A stretch of 14,792 bases of DNA, taken from the NCBI GenBank assembly GCA_031425695.1, contig JANPJV010000097.1, positions 1 to 14,792 on the forward strand, written 5' to 3'. Source of the DNA: JANPJV01 sp031425695 (GTDB lineage Bacteria; Pseudomonadota; Gammaproteobacteria; Xanthomonadales; SZUA-5). Shown piece after piece: positions 7,401 to 13,879 of the stretch. The position numbers and the translations under genes are program-made. The notes below the pieces were generated by a model. That model was not told the origin of the DNA, searched no databases, and was given only the letters and a program-made list of their open reading frames with translations. Positions within the stretch are counted from its first letter, which is position 1. Each line of letters begins with the position of its first letter.

Positions 7401-8899
7401 GGCAACGCATCCCCGATGAATTCCTGCGAGTGCCATGGGGCAGCGACGATGCCCTGATGGAAATCGTGCGGGCGCGCATGGGCAGCTTGGGTCCGGTCGG
7501 CGTCGAGGCCATCGCGAGCAGCTTGCAAGTCGGGGCCAACGCAGTCGAAGCCGTGTTGGTGCGCCTCGAGGGACAGGGCAGCGTCATGCGCGGGCAGTTC
7601 GAGGCCGGCGCCGGCCCGCAGTGGTGCGAGCGCCACCTGCTCGCGCGCATCCATCGCTACACGGTGCGCCGGTTGCGTCGCGAGATCGAGCCGGTGGCCG
7701 CGCGCGACTATCTGCGTTTCCTGTTCGAGTGGCAGCGCGTGGCGCCGGGGAGCCGGGTCAGCGGCGCGCAGGCGCTGGAAGATGTCTTGGCGCAGCTGGA
7801 AGGCTTCGCGGCGCCTGCGAGCGCCTGGGAAAGTTCGCTGCTGCCGGCGCGCGTGAGCGATTACCGTCCGTCGATGCTGGATGATTTGTGCCGCAGCGGG
7901 CGATTGATGTGGACGCGGTTGCCGCAACGCAATGCCGGAGAAGCCCGCGAGCGCGGCGGCGGCCCGGTACGGAGCACACCGATCGTGCTGCTGGCGCGCC
8001 GCCACCAGGCGCACTGGCAACTCCTGCATGCGCATTGCAGCGCGGAGAGCGCGCAGCTCGGCTCACGCGCCACGGCCGTTCTCGAGGTCCTGAAATCACA
8101 AGGCGCGTCGTTCTTCGACGACTTGCTCGCTGCCACGCGCCTGCTGCGAGTCGAGCTCGAGGATGCCCTTGGCGAGCTGGTGGCACGCGGCTGCGTGCAT
8201 GCCGACAGTTTTGCTGGCCTGCGCGCACTCTTGCTGCCGTCCGATAAGCGGCCCAGCCCGCGTCGCGTCGGCCGCGGCCCGCTCGGGATCGAAGACGCTG
8301 GTCGCTGGGCGATGATGCGCTTCGCGGGTGAAGCGACCCGCTCCGCAGCAGAAGCGGATCCACGCGCCCCGATCAATCCGGAAGCGCTCGAGCACCTCGC
8401 GCGTACCTTGCTGCGACGGTACGGCGTGCTCGGCTGGCAACTGCTCGCACGCGAGCCCGATGGACTGCCGCCGTGGCGCGTGCTGGCGCCGGTCCTGCAT
8501 CGGCTGGAAGCGCGGGGAGAAATCCGCGGTGGCCGCTTCATCGCCGGGCTCTCTGGCGAACAATTTGCGCTGCCCGAAGCGATCGCGCCGCTACGCCGCA
8601 TCCGTGACGCCGAAGCCACCAACACGCTCGTGTGCGTCAGCGGCGCTGACCCCTTGAACCTGGTCGGCAGCGTCATCACCGGGGCGCGCATCCCGGCGAT
8701 CGCCAGTACCCGCATCGTCTTTCGCGACGGTCTTCCGGTCGCCGCCCTGACCGGCGGCGAGATGCAACCATTGGTCGAGCTCTCGAGCACCGAAGCCTGG
8801 CCCATCCGCCAGCTCCTGATCGGCCGCGTCGGCGGCACCGACCTCAGCGCCGCGCTGCTGACTACGAGACCTCCGGGCACGCCGCTGCGCTTGAACTGA
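4409..8899 (+). CDS. lhr: Lhr, large superfamily 2 ATP-dependent helicase
   Basis: This 1,496-residue protein is close to the usual length of full-size Lhr (E. coli about 1,540). Helicase motifs appear in order: motif I APTGSGKT (45-52), Ia VYVSPLKALSNDVR, Ib TTPESLYVLL, II DEIH (170-173), III SAT (205-207), IV TLVFVNTRR, V VATASLELGIDIGDVDLV and VI QRVGRSGH (395-402). After the two RecA domains come the winged-helix and beta-barrel Lhr core, then the long C-terminal region typical of Lhr. Lhr translocates 3' to 5' on single-stranded DNA and unwinds RNA:DNA hybrids; it is linked to DNA repair. An Ala/Thr/Pro-rich insert of about 45 residues lies between the RecA domains (about 225-270). An upstream in-frame ATG at 4337 is rejected because it lies in the hairpin repeat; ATG 4409 follows GGGGTGA. 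No partner nuclease gene (such as rnt) is adjacent. Confidence 0.95.
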   Translation: MTPMPLSQFHPAVARWFERAFPGATAAQAAAWPAIKAGRDALIAAPTGSGKTLAAFLAAIDELVRAGLDGTLEAKTSVVYVSPLKALSNDVRINLSIPLQGIAQALAELGLPEVRIEVMVRTGDTPPAERARMRRQSPHIVVTTPESLYVLLGSESGREMLKSTSSVIVDEIHAVMPSKRGSHLALSLERLQSLCARRPTRIGLSATAQPLEAVAAFLCGGTAKTAAPGHVARATTATSIAAMADPTMAASTGADRPESPDCAIVSIGHHGRRDLAIVLPDQPLTAVLSHEMWDEVYARLARLVEEHRTTLVFVNTRRLTERVSRHLSERLGKEFVAAHHGSLSKEHRLDAEQRLKAGKLKVLVATASLELGIDIGDVDLVCQISSPRSLSSFLQRVGRSGHAVGGTPKGRLFAQSRDDLVECAALLDGVRRGEMDALRMLDAPLDVLAQQIVAEVGARDWPELELYQMLRGACPYANLSEADFNAVVATLSEGFTTRRGPRQGLIHRDAVNRVLHARRGTRLTALTSGGAIPDTADYDVVLEPQALKVGTINEDFAVESIAGDIFQLGNHSYRIIRVERSRVRVEDAQGAPPSIPFWLGEAPGRSDALSHAVSRLRGEVDAQLSHGLDAAIAWLTDEVGLDAVAARQIAEHLGAAKRALGIVPTQASLAMERFFDESGGTQLVIHSPYGSRVNRAWGLALRKRFCRTFNFELQAAATEDAIVLSLSTSHSFELISVSRYLHSNSVRDVLVQALLDAPMFGVRWRWNAGIALALPRYVGGQRTPPQLQRMKSEDLLATVFPDQVACAENLVGEREIPDHPLVAQTLRDCLDEAMDLAALTRVLAGLESGAITMHAVDLPMPSALALEVLSARPYAYLDDAPLEERRTQAVSAGTGNATSADAFGRLDAAAIAAVREECWPDARTPDELHEALTALGFLTDAELEATAGWRAHAAQLVGAGRVTRLEIAPDAKAADLWVAVERLPLFLAVHVQARQDPRQRIPDEFLRVPWGSDDALMEIVRARMGSLGPVGVEAIASSLQVGANAVEAVLVRLEGQGSVMRGQFEAGAGPQWCERHLLARIHRYTVRRLRREIEPVAARDYLRFLFEWQRVAPGSRVSGAQALEDVLAQLEGFAAPASAWESSLLPARVSDYRPSMLDDLCRSGRLMWTRLPQRNAGEARERGGGPVRSTPIVLLARRHQAHWQLLHAHCSAESAQLGSRATAVLEVLKSQGASFFDDLLAATRLLRVELEDALGELVARGCVHADSFAGLRALLLPSDKRPSPRRVGRGPLGIEDAGRWAMMRFAGEATRSAAEADPRAPINPEALEHLARTLLRRYGVLGWQLLAREPDGLPPWRVLAPVLHRLEARGEIRGGRFIAGLSGEQFALPEAIAPLRRIRDAEATNTLVCVSGADPLNLVGSVITGARIPAIASTRIVFRDGLPVAALTGGEMQPLVELSSTEAWPIRQLLIGRVGGTDLSAALLTTRPPGTPLRLN

Positions 8900-9126
8900 A
8901 AGAATCGAAGCCGAAGCTGGTCGTCCTGAGGTAGCGCGGTTCTGTGCGCGCCGGCAGCTGCGGGACGCCAGTGATTGATCGCGCCAGCGGCCGCGTCTTT
9001 ACTACGTAGCGAGAGCCGGGCGCCTCACGCTCGCATGTGCCGCACGAACGCCGAGCCGACGGGCGTGTAGGACCCGGCCCACCTCAGGCTTCTGGTGCGG
9101 CGCTGCTACCAAACGGTGTCTTCCGG
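8900..9126. other. Non-coding gap between lhr and the TMEM43-like gene
   Basis: No credible reading frame, RNA gene or strong hairpin is visible. The only repeat noted is a distant 8-bp pair, CCTGAGGT and ACCTCAGG, near the two ends of the gap, which may be chance. The promoter of the next gene lies at its right edge. Confidence 0.5.
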
Positions 9127-9156
9127 TTGAGGCGCTCTCGTCCCGCCCGCTACAAT
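9127..9156 (+). promoter_or_regulatory. Sigma70-type promoter of the TMEM43-like gene
   Basis: TTGAGG (9127-9132) and TACAAT (9151-9156) are separated by 18 bp. Transcription would start near 9163, leaving a leader of about 33 bases that contains GAGG (9188-9191) four bases before the GTG start at 9196. This makes the gene independent of lhr. Confidence 0.6.
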
Positions 9157-9195
9157 TCGTGAAGAATCTGTCACGCCCGAGCGTTGTGAGGTTTT

Positions 9196-11352
9196 GTGCT
9201 GGACGAAATCGAAGTCGAGGATGAGGGCGGCGAGGAAGAAGGCGGCAGTTGGTATTCGCGGGCGAAATCCGGCGGGCGTACCTTCGGTGCCGTCGCGATC
9301 TTGCTGGGCTCGCTGTACCTGCTGTTCTGGAACGAGGGCTTCAGCAAGCGCCATTCCGATGCCATCGCCGAGGTCGGCGAGCAGGTCGTCGAGGCGCCTC
9401 GGGATGCCATCGATCCGGCGCTCGAAGGCAAGCCGGTACACCTCAGTGCGCGTGTGACCAGCCAAGCTGGCACGGAGGACGATGTTTTCGGACTGCGAAC
9501 AAAGGGTGTCGGCTTGTACCGGCAGGTTCAGATGTTCCAATGGATCGAGTACGAGGAAAAATCGGGACGGGGCAGGCGCAAGCGCACTGAGTACGTCTAC
9601 GCGATGGATTGGGATGATGAGTACCACGACTCCAGCAAGTTCCACGAACCCGCGGGGCACGACAATCCCAGGCCCGAGCTGCGGAGCGAGGGCTTCTTCG
9701 CAGAAGATGCGCGCTTCGGCCCGTTCAGGTTCGACAATGACGAAGTAGCCGCCCAATCCCTCCGGGACACGGATACCCCGAATGCGCCGGGCAGCCTCGG
9801 GCGCTGGCCGACTGAGTTGACCGCGCTTCCGGAGCTCAGCTCGCACTTGCAGCAGAAGCGTTGGTACAAGCTCGACGAAGGCACCTACTACCGCGGCAAC
9901 GAGGCCACCGACGAATATGAGCTCGGGGATCTCGCCGTCACGTTCTACGAGCTTTCCAACGACTTCTCGCTGTCGATGATCGGCGCGCAGAAGGGCGAGC
10001 ACCTGGAAGCGTGGAAAGCCAGCAACGGTGATTCCGTGCTGCTCGCTGCCGGCGGCGCGCTTTCAGCAGACCAGATCATCAACGACGCCGTCGCGCTCGG
10101 CGCCAGCCGTACGAAGTTGCTGCGAATCGTCGGGCTGATCGGGGCGGTGATCGGCGCTGCCGGCATTGGCCGGCTGCTCGGTGGCTTCCTCGGCATGATC
10201 CCGGTGGTCGGCAGCATCGCGCAGTACTCGCTGATGGTCACGGGTGCGCTTTTCGGGCTGCTCGTCGGCCTGGTCACGATTGCGGTCGGCTGGCTGTCGG
10301 CACGTCCGTGGATATCCGCGACGATCATGGCGTTGATCATCGGTGGCATCTTGTGGGCAGTGTTCAAGGGCCGCAGCGTCGAAGGTCGCAAGAAGCGCCT
10401 GGCCAAGGTTGCGCGCGTTGCTGCCGTCGCCAGACAGCGTGCGGCCGAGCGTCTGGCAATGCCGGCCGCGCCAATGGGCCTGGCCACGGCCGGGGCCGGC
10501 GGTGGCATGCCGCCGCCGCCACCTCCCGGCAGCGCGCAACCCAGTCGCTTCACCGGCAAGCCCAGCATCGGGCCGATGCACCCGATCGACACGGATTCGT
10601 CCAAGGACCTGGCGCCGCTGGAATGGACGCCGGGGCTCGCGCCAGCGGCGCCGCCGGCGGTCAAGCAGCCGCCGCCGAAACCACTGATTCCCCAGGCGCT
10701 CGTCGAAGCACACGAGCCGCCGAAGGCGCCTCCCGCGCGCAAGCCCAATCCTTTCGATGCGCTCGACGAGGAGGAAGTCGCACCCCCGCCGCCGCCGGTC
10801 GCGCCGGCGCGTGCCGCCTTCCAGATTGGTGCCGGACCGCCGGCCGGCGTGGCGAGCGCGCCGCTGTTCGACACGCTCGAACCGCTGGGTGCCGCCACCC
10901 CGAGGTTCAACACGATTGAAACGCCGTCGGACAAAGCCACCCCGTTGTTCGACACGGTGGAGGCTTACGCGAAGCCGAAGCCGCTCTTCGACGAGTTGGA
11001 GGCCTTCAGCAAACCTGCGCCGCTCTTCGACACGGTGGAACCCGTGGCTGCGGCAAAGCCCTTGTTCGATGACGACCTGCCGACGCTCAAGCCGGCGCCC
11101 TTATTCGACGAACCGCCGCCGCCGCGTCCCACCCCACCGGCAGCACCGGCCGCTGTGGCGGCGCCGCTGGCGCCCACCCGCGTCAGTCTCGGCAGCAAGG
11201 GCGGCTATACGCTCAACAAGATCGTGCGCAAAGCCGCCGATGGCAGCGAGGAGCTCATCTGCTACGAGCTCATGCACCAAGGCAAGCCGATCCAGCGCGG
11301 CACCCAGGAGCAGATCAAGCTCGCCTTCAAGGAGGCGCTGGCGAAGGGGTGA
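9196..11352 (+). CDS. TMEM43/LUMA-like membrane protein with PLFD-repeat tail
   Basis: This 718-residue protein starts at GTG. An acidic N-terminus (IEVEDEGGEEEGG) precedes the first membrane helix (about 29-45), which ends in FWNEG, a hallmark of the TMEM43/LUMA family. A large, probably periplasmic domain (about 50-305) follows, then three more helices (about 310-330, 345-370 and 372-390) and a basic KGRSVEGRKKR segment. This is the topology of eukaryotic TMEM43, an inner nuclear membrane protein; bacterial relatives are not functionally defined. The tail is unusual: a Pro/Ala-rich stretch (about 435-555), seven PLFD repeats (556-640) and a compact module (662-718, GYTLNKIVRKAADG...LAFKEAL). 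The tail should be cytoplasmic if the N-terminus is inside. The gene converges on the GspF-like gene with 22 bp between stops. The family call rests on topology and motif, not on a search. Confidence 0.82.
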   Translation: MLDEIEVEDEGGEEEGGSWYSRAKSGGRTFGAVAILLGSLYLLFWNEGFSKRHSDAIAEVGEQVVEAPRDAIDPALEGKPVHLSARVTSQAGTEDDVFGLRTKGVGLYRQVQMFQWIEYEEKSGRGRRKRTEYVYAMDWDDEYHDSSKFHEPAGHDNPRPELRSEGFFAEDARFGPFRFDNDEVAAQSLRDTDTPNAPGSLGRWPTELTALPELSSHLQQKRWYKLDEGTYYRGNEATDEYELGDLAVTFYELSNDFSLSMIGAQKGEHLEAWKASNGDSVLLAAGGALSADQIINDAVALGASRTKLLRIVGLIGAVIGAAGIGRLLGGFLGMIPVVGSIAQYSLMVTGALFGLLVGLVTIAVGWLSARPWISATIMALIIGGILWAVFKGRSVEGRKKRLAKVARVAAVARQRAAERLAMPAAPMGLATAGAGGGMPPPPPPGSAQPSRFTGKPSIGPMHPIDTDSSKDLAPLEWTPGLAPAAPPAVKQPPPKPLIPQALVEAHEPPKAPPARKPNPFDALDEEEVAPPPPPVAPARAAFQIGAGPPAGVASAPLFDTLEPLGAATPRFNTIETPSDKATPLFDTVEAYAKPKPLFDELEAFSKPAPLFDTVEPVAAAKPLFDDDLPTLKPAPLFDEPPPPRPTPPAAPAAVAAPLAPTRVSLGSKGGYTLNKIVRKAADGSEELICYELMHQGKPIQRGTQEQIKLAFKEALAKG
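10861..11115 (+). repeat. Seven in-frame PLFD protein repeats, 13-residue period
   Basis: Units begin at residues 556, 569, 583, 596, 609, 622 and 635 of the TMEM43-like protein, giving spacings of 13, 14, 13, 13, 13 and 13. The consensus is P-L-F-D-T-[VL]-E followed by six variable residues rich in Ala, Lys and Pro. Unit 2 is PRFNTIET and units 6-7 drift to PLFDDDLP and PLFDEP. Codon use differs between copies (ccgctgttc, ccgttgttc, ccgctcttc, cccttgttc, cccttattc), so the array is old and appears kept at protein level. Confidence 0.9.
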
Positions 11353-11374
11353 AGTGCACTAGAGGAAGCCGCCA

Positions 11375-12406
11375 TCACCCCACGCCAGTCGCGCTCGGCA
11401 GGAACGCCGCGCCGCGCAGCAGTCCGGAGGCGGCCCACAGCAGCATCGCGGCATATAACAGCCGCGGCAGCCATAGGGCGATCTGCTCCTGGGTTTCGGC
11501 CACGGCCTCGGCCTGTTTCTCGCCGTAGCGGAGCAAGGTCGCCGGCAGCGTGCCGCTGTGCTCGCCGCTGCGCACGAATTCTTCTATGTGCGGCGCGGGC
11601 GCAGTTTCGATCGAGTTCAATGACTGCGCAAGCGTTGCGCCCGCCTGCAGGCGCGGCAGCAGACCAGCGAAGCGTGCGCGCATCGCGCCGTTGCGCAGCG
11701 TGTCGCTCGCCAACGGCAGCGCCTCGAACATGGGAATGCCGGCATCGAGCAACAGGCCCAGCGTCTCGAAAAACTGCGCCGCGGCGGCCCGTTGCAGCAA
11801 CGGGCCCAGCAGCGGCAGCCCGAGCAGGAGGCGCTCGATTGCCGTACGCGCAGGGGTATCGGGCCCGCGATAGAACCAGCCCGGCAATTGCCAAACTGCC
11901 CACACCAGCGCAAGCAACGCGACCACCGGCAGCACCGCCATGCGCAGATAGTCGGCCCCGCCGATGCTGCCCGTGACCAGTGCGGGAAATGGCTGGATCA
12001 GCAACAAGAGCGTCAACACGAACAGCGGCATGGCCAGGCGCGAGCGCAGCTTCGACAGCGCAGCGGCGCGGCGCGTCAGGCTCGTCGCCAAGCGTTGATA
12101 GCTGGCCCCGAGCTTGCCGGCGCAAAAGGCCGCATGCAGCAGCTGTGCTTCGATCGGCGTGAACAAGCCGCTGCGGCTTGCAGCGGTCGCCGGGTCTTGG
12201 CCTTTTTCGAGCAAATTGATCGCCGCCCGCAATCGAGTTTGCGCTTCGGCGCCGGGAATTCGCACCAGTCCGAAAGCCTGCAGGGTTGGCAGGCCTGCCT
12301 GTTCGAGCGCGGCCAGCTGCGCGTACAGCTCCGCGCGGACCGCGAGCGCGAGTGGCCATGACGCAGCGTTCGCGCCGGCCGATCGAGCTGCTCGACTGGC
12401 GGGCAT
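11375..12406 (-). CDS. Type II secretion F (GspF/PilC-type) membrane protein, orphan
   Basis: This 343-residue protein contains two T2SSF domains. The first is about residues 23-125, with LAALEQAGLPTLQAF and TPIEAQLLHAAFCAGKLGASYQRLA. Two hydrophobic helices follow (about 126-145 and 156-176). The second domain is about 188-310, with FFETLGLLLDAGIPMFEALPLA and FVRSGEHSGTLPATLLRYG, and a last helix lies at about 314-332. GspF/PilC proteins are the inner-membrane platform of type II secretion and type IV pilus machines. No GspE/PilB ATPase, pilin or prepilin peptidase gene is nearby. The N-terminus is shorter than in PilC. The ATG at 12406 lies 10 bp after the aldo/keto reductase stop; a TTG at 12433 would overlap it. 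Translational coupling to that gene is likely. What it assembles is unknown. Confidence 0.82.
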   Translation of the reverse strand: MPASRAARSAGANAASWPLALAVRAELYAQLAALEQAGLPTLQAFGLVRIPGAEAQTRLRAAINLLEKGQDPATAASRSGLFTPIEAQLLHAAFCAGKLGASYQRLATSLTRRAAALSKLRSRLAMPLFVLTLLLLIQPFPALVTGSIGGADYLRMAVLPVVALLALVWAVWQLPGWFYRGPDTPARTAIERLLLGLPLLGPLLQRAAAAQFFETLGLLLDAGIPMFEALPLASDTLRNGAMRARFAGLLPRLQAGATLAQSLNSIETAPAPHIEEFVRSGEHSGTLPATLLRYGEKQAEAVAETQEQIALWLPRLLYAAMLLWAASGLLRGAAFLPSATGVG

Positions 12407-12416
12407 CGCCAACGTT

Positions 12417-13325
12417 TCACCCCACCGCCGCAATCAGCGCCGCCCGCTGTCTTTCATCGAGCATCGGACCGTAGCCGGCGGCAAGATTTTCCAGCTGACG
12501 GTGCGGCTTCCCAGTGGCCGGAATCACGCAGGTCACGGCCGGATGGCTGAGCGCGAACTTGAGGAAGAGCTGCGCCCAGGTGGTGGCACCGACATCCGCG
12601 GCAAACGCGGGCAGCGGCCGGCCGCCCACCTTGGAAAACAACGCGCCATCGTCGAAATTGCGGTTCGCGAGCACCGCTACGCCTTTGTCCTGCGCCACTG
12701 CGAACACGCGTTTTTCCGCCGCTCGCTGGGTGACCGAATAGTTGATCTGCAGGAAATCCGGGCGCTCGGCCGCGACCGCATCGGCCAGTTCCTCGTGGGC
12801 CGAGTCGACGTAGTGGGTGAGTCCGACGTAGCGCACCTTGCCTTCTGCCTTGAGCTCGCGTGCGAGGGCCAGCTGGGTCCGCCAGTCGCGCAAGTTGTGC
12901 ACCTGCAACAGGTCGACCTTGTCCGTCTTGAGGCGCTTCAATGATTCAGTGAACTGCGCCACGCCGGCCTCGCGCCCGCTGCTGGAGAGCTTGGTCGCGA
13001 GGAAGATGCGCTCCCGCGCCGACGCCGTGACAAGATCACCCAGCACCGCTTCGGCGGTGCCGTACGAGGGCGCGGTGTCGATCAGACGGCCACCACCGTC
13101 GAGAAAGTTTTTCAGCACCTCGGCAATCGTCGCGCGTACCGCGGGATCGGCACCGACCTCCAGGCTGCCGGATGTACCCATGCCGATCACCGGGAGCTGC
13201 TCTCCGGTTGCGGGGATCGCGCGGGTCGTCATCGAGCGCGGGGTATTGGCGAGGAGGCCGTGGGTGCCTGCCAGGAATCCCAGGGCGGCACTCTGGATCA
13301 GGAATCGTCGGCGGCTGGACGACAT
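12417..13325 (-). CDS. Tat-exported aldo/keto reductase
   Basis: The protein has 302 residues. The N-terminus SSSRRRFLIQSAALGFLAG is a twin-arginine signal, so the enzyme is probably folded in the cytoplasm and exported to the periplasm. The aldo/keto reductase TIM-barrel follows from about residue 35, with the catalytic tetrad Asp83 and Tyr88 (LIDTAPSYG), Lys112 (ATKLSS) and His143 (LLQVHNL). The family reduces carbonyl groups with NADPH. Periplasmic cofactor supply is a puzzle: Tat export suggests the enzyme carries its cofactor or serves another redox role. AGGAG lies six bases before the ATG. The gene is first of a minus-strand pair with the GspF-like gene. The substrate is not readable from the sequence. 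Confidence 0.92.
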   Translation of the reverse strand: MSSSRRRFLIQSAALGFLAGTHGLLANTPRSMTTRAIPATGEQLPVIGMGTSGSLEVGADPAVRATIAEVLKNFLDGGGRLIDTAPSYGTAEAVLGDLVTASARERIFLATKLSSSGREAGVAQFTESLKRLKTDKVDLLQVHNLRDWRTQLALARELKAEGKVRYVGLTHYVDSAHEELADAVAAERPDFLQINYSVTQRAAEKRVFAVAQDKGVAVLANRNFDDGALFSKVGGRPLPAFAADVGATTWAQLFLKFALSHPAVTCVIPATGKPHRQLENLAAGYGPMLDERQRAALIAAVG

Positions 13326-13347
13326 GGCGGGCTCCTCGGTGATCGCA

Positions 13348-13376
13348 GTGCGTGCATTGTGCGTGCATTGTGCGTG
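13348..13376. repeat. 11-bp tandem repeat, about 2.6 copies
   Basis: The unit GTGCGTGCATT is repeated twice in full with a partial third copy, exactly conserved. It lies 23 to 51 bp upstream of the aldo/keto reductase start, where a promoter or leader would be. Exact copies suggest recent slippage; a role as an operator is possible but unsupported. Confidence 0.7.
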
Positions 13377-13384
13377 TGGCGTGT

Positions 13385-13461
13385 GTAGCCCGGGTAAGCG
13401 CAGCGCACCCGGGGCCTTCCGCGCGGTTCTCCCGGGTGCGCCTCCGGCTTACCCGGGCTAC
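13385..13461. repeat. GTAGCCCGGG hairpin repeat (arms 13385-13413 and 13431-13461)
   Basis: The left arm starts GTAGCCCGGGTAAGCGCAGC and ends GCACCCGGG; the right arm starts CCCGGGTGCGC and ends GGCTTACCCGGGCTAC. The arms pair over nearly all their length with a 17-base loop (13414-13430). Intergenic palindromes of this make-up are very common in Proteobacteria. It separates the DUF952 gene from the aldo/keto reductase on the same strand, and its right edge supplies the TAG stop (13460-13458) of the DUF952 gene. No T-run follows, so its role as a terminator is uncertain. Confidence 0.85.
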
Positions 13462-13802
13462 AAGAGCTGCCATTCGTCGTTGGCCCGCTCCCGCCTGGCG
13501 ATGCCGCGGCACGCAGTTAATCGCAGCGGCGCGTAAAGATGCGGGAATAACGCACCGCCGCGGGACGCCTCGTGCACCAGGGCCGCGCCGAGGGATCCGG
13601 CGTCGACTTCAATCAACACGAGGTCGTCGACCTGCGCATAGTGACGCGCCAGCGTCCCGGCGACCTGGCTTCCGCTCGAAAGGTGGATGAAGCCGTCGCG
13701 CAAATCATCGGGCGAGCCCTCGAAGCGGCCGCTCGCGCACAGCGCTTCCCATTGTCTTGCGGTCAGCAGCTTATAAACACGGTCTGCTTCGACTGGCAGC
13801 AT
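13458..13802 (-). CDS. DUF952 domain protein
   Basis: This 114-residue protein matches the length and pattern of DUF952: an opening VYKLLTARQWEALCASGRFEGSPDDLRDGFIHLS, then a central LVLIEVDAGSLGAALVHEASRGG and the signature LFPHLYAPL. The family is small, cytoplasmic and of unknown function; conserved His40 and His88 suggest a possible catalytic or ligand-binding site. The ATG at 13802 directly precedes the domain, although its ribosome site is weak. It is divergent from ppk2 with 77 bp between starts. The stop codon lies within the right arm of the hairpin repeat, so the last residues (WQLL) may have been shaped by insertion of that repeat. Confidence 0.88.
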   Translation of the reverse strand: MLPVEADRVYKLLTARQWEALCASGRFEGSPDDLRDGFIHLSSGSQVAGTLARHYAQVDDLVLIEVDAGSLGAALVHEASRGGALFPHLYAPLRLTACRGIARRERANDEWQLL

Positions 13803-13879
13803 TGGTTTCTTTTCGGAGCATGCGCGGCGGCGCTGGGCTGTCCTATTCTGCAGTTTCTGGTCGTCGCGAGGAGTACAGC

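Noticed and set aside
9945..10955. Minus-strand Gly/Ser/Ala-rich frame opposite the TMEM43-like gene
   Set aside because: Its low complexity mirrors the Pro/Ala-rich tail; no promoter or ribosome site is seen.
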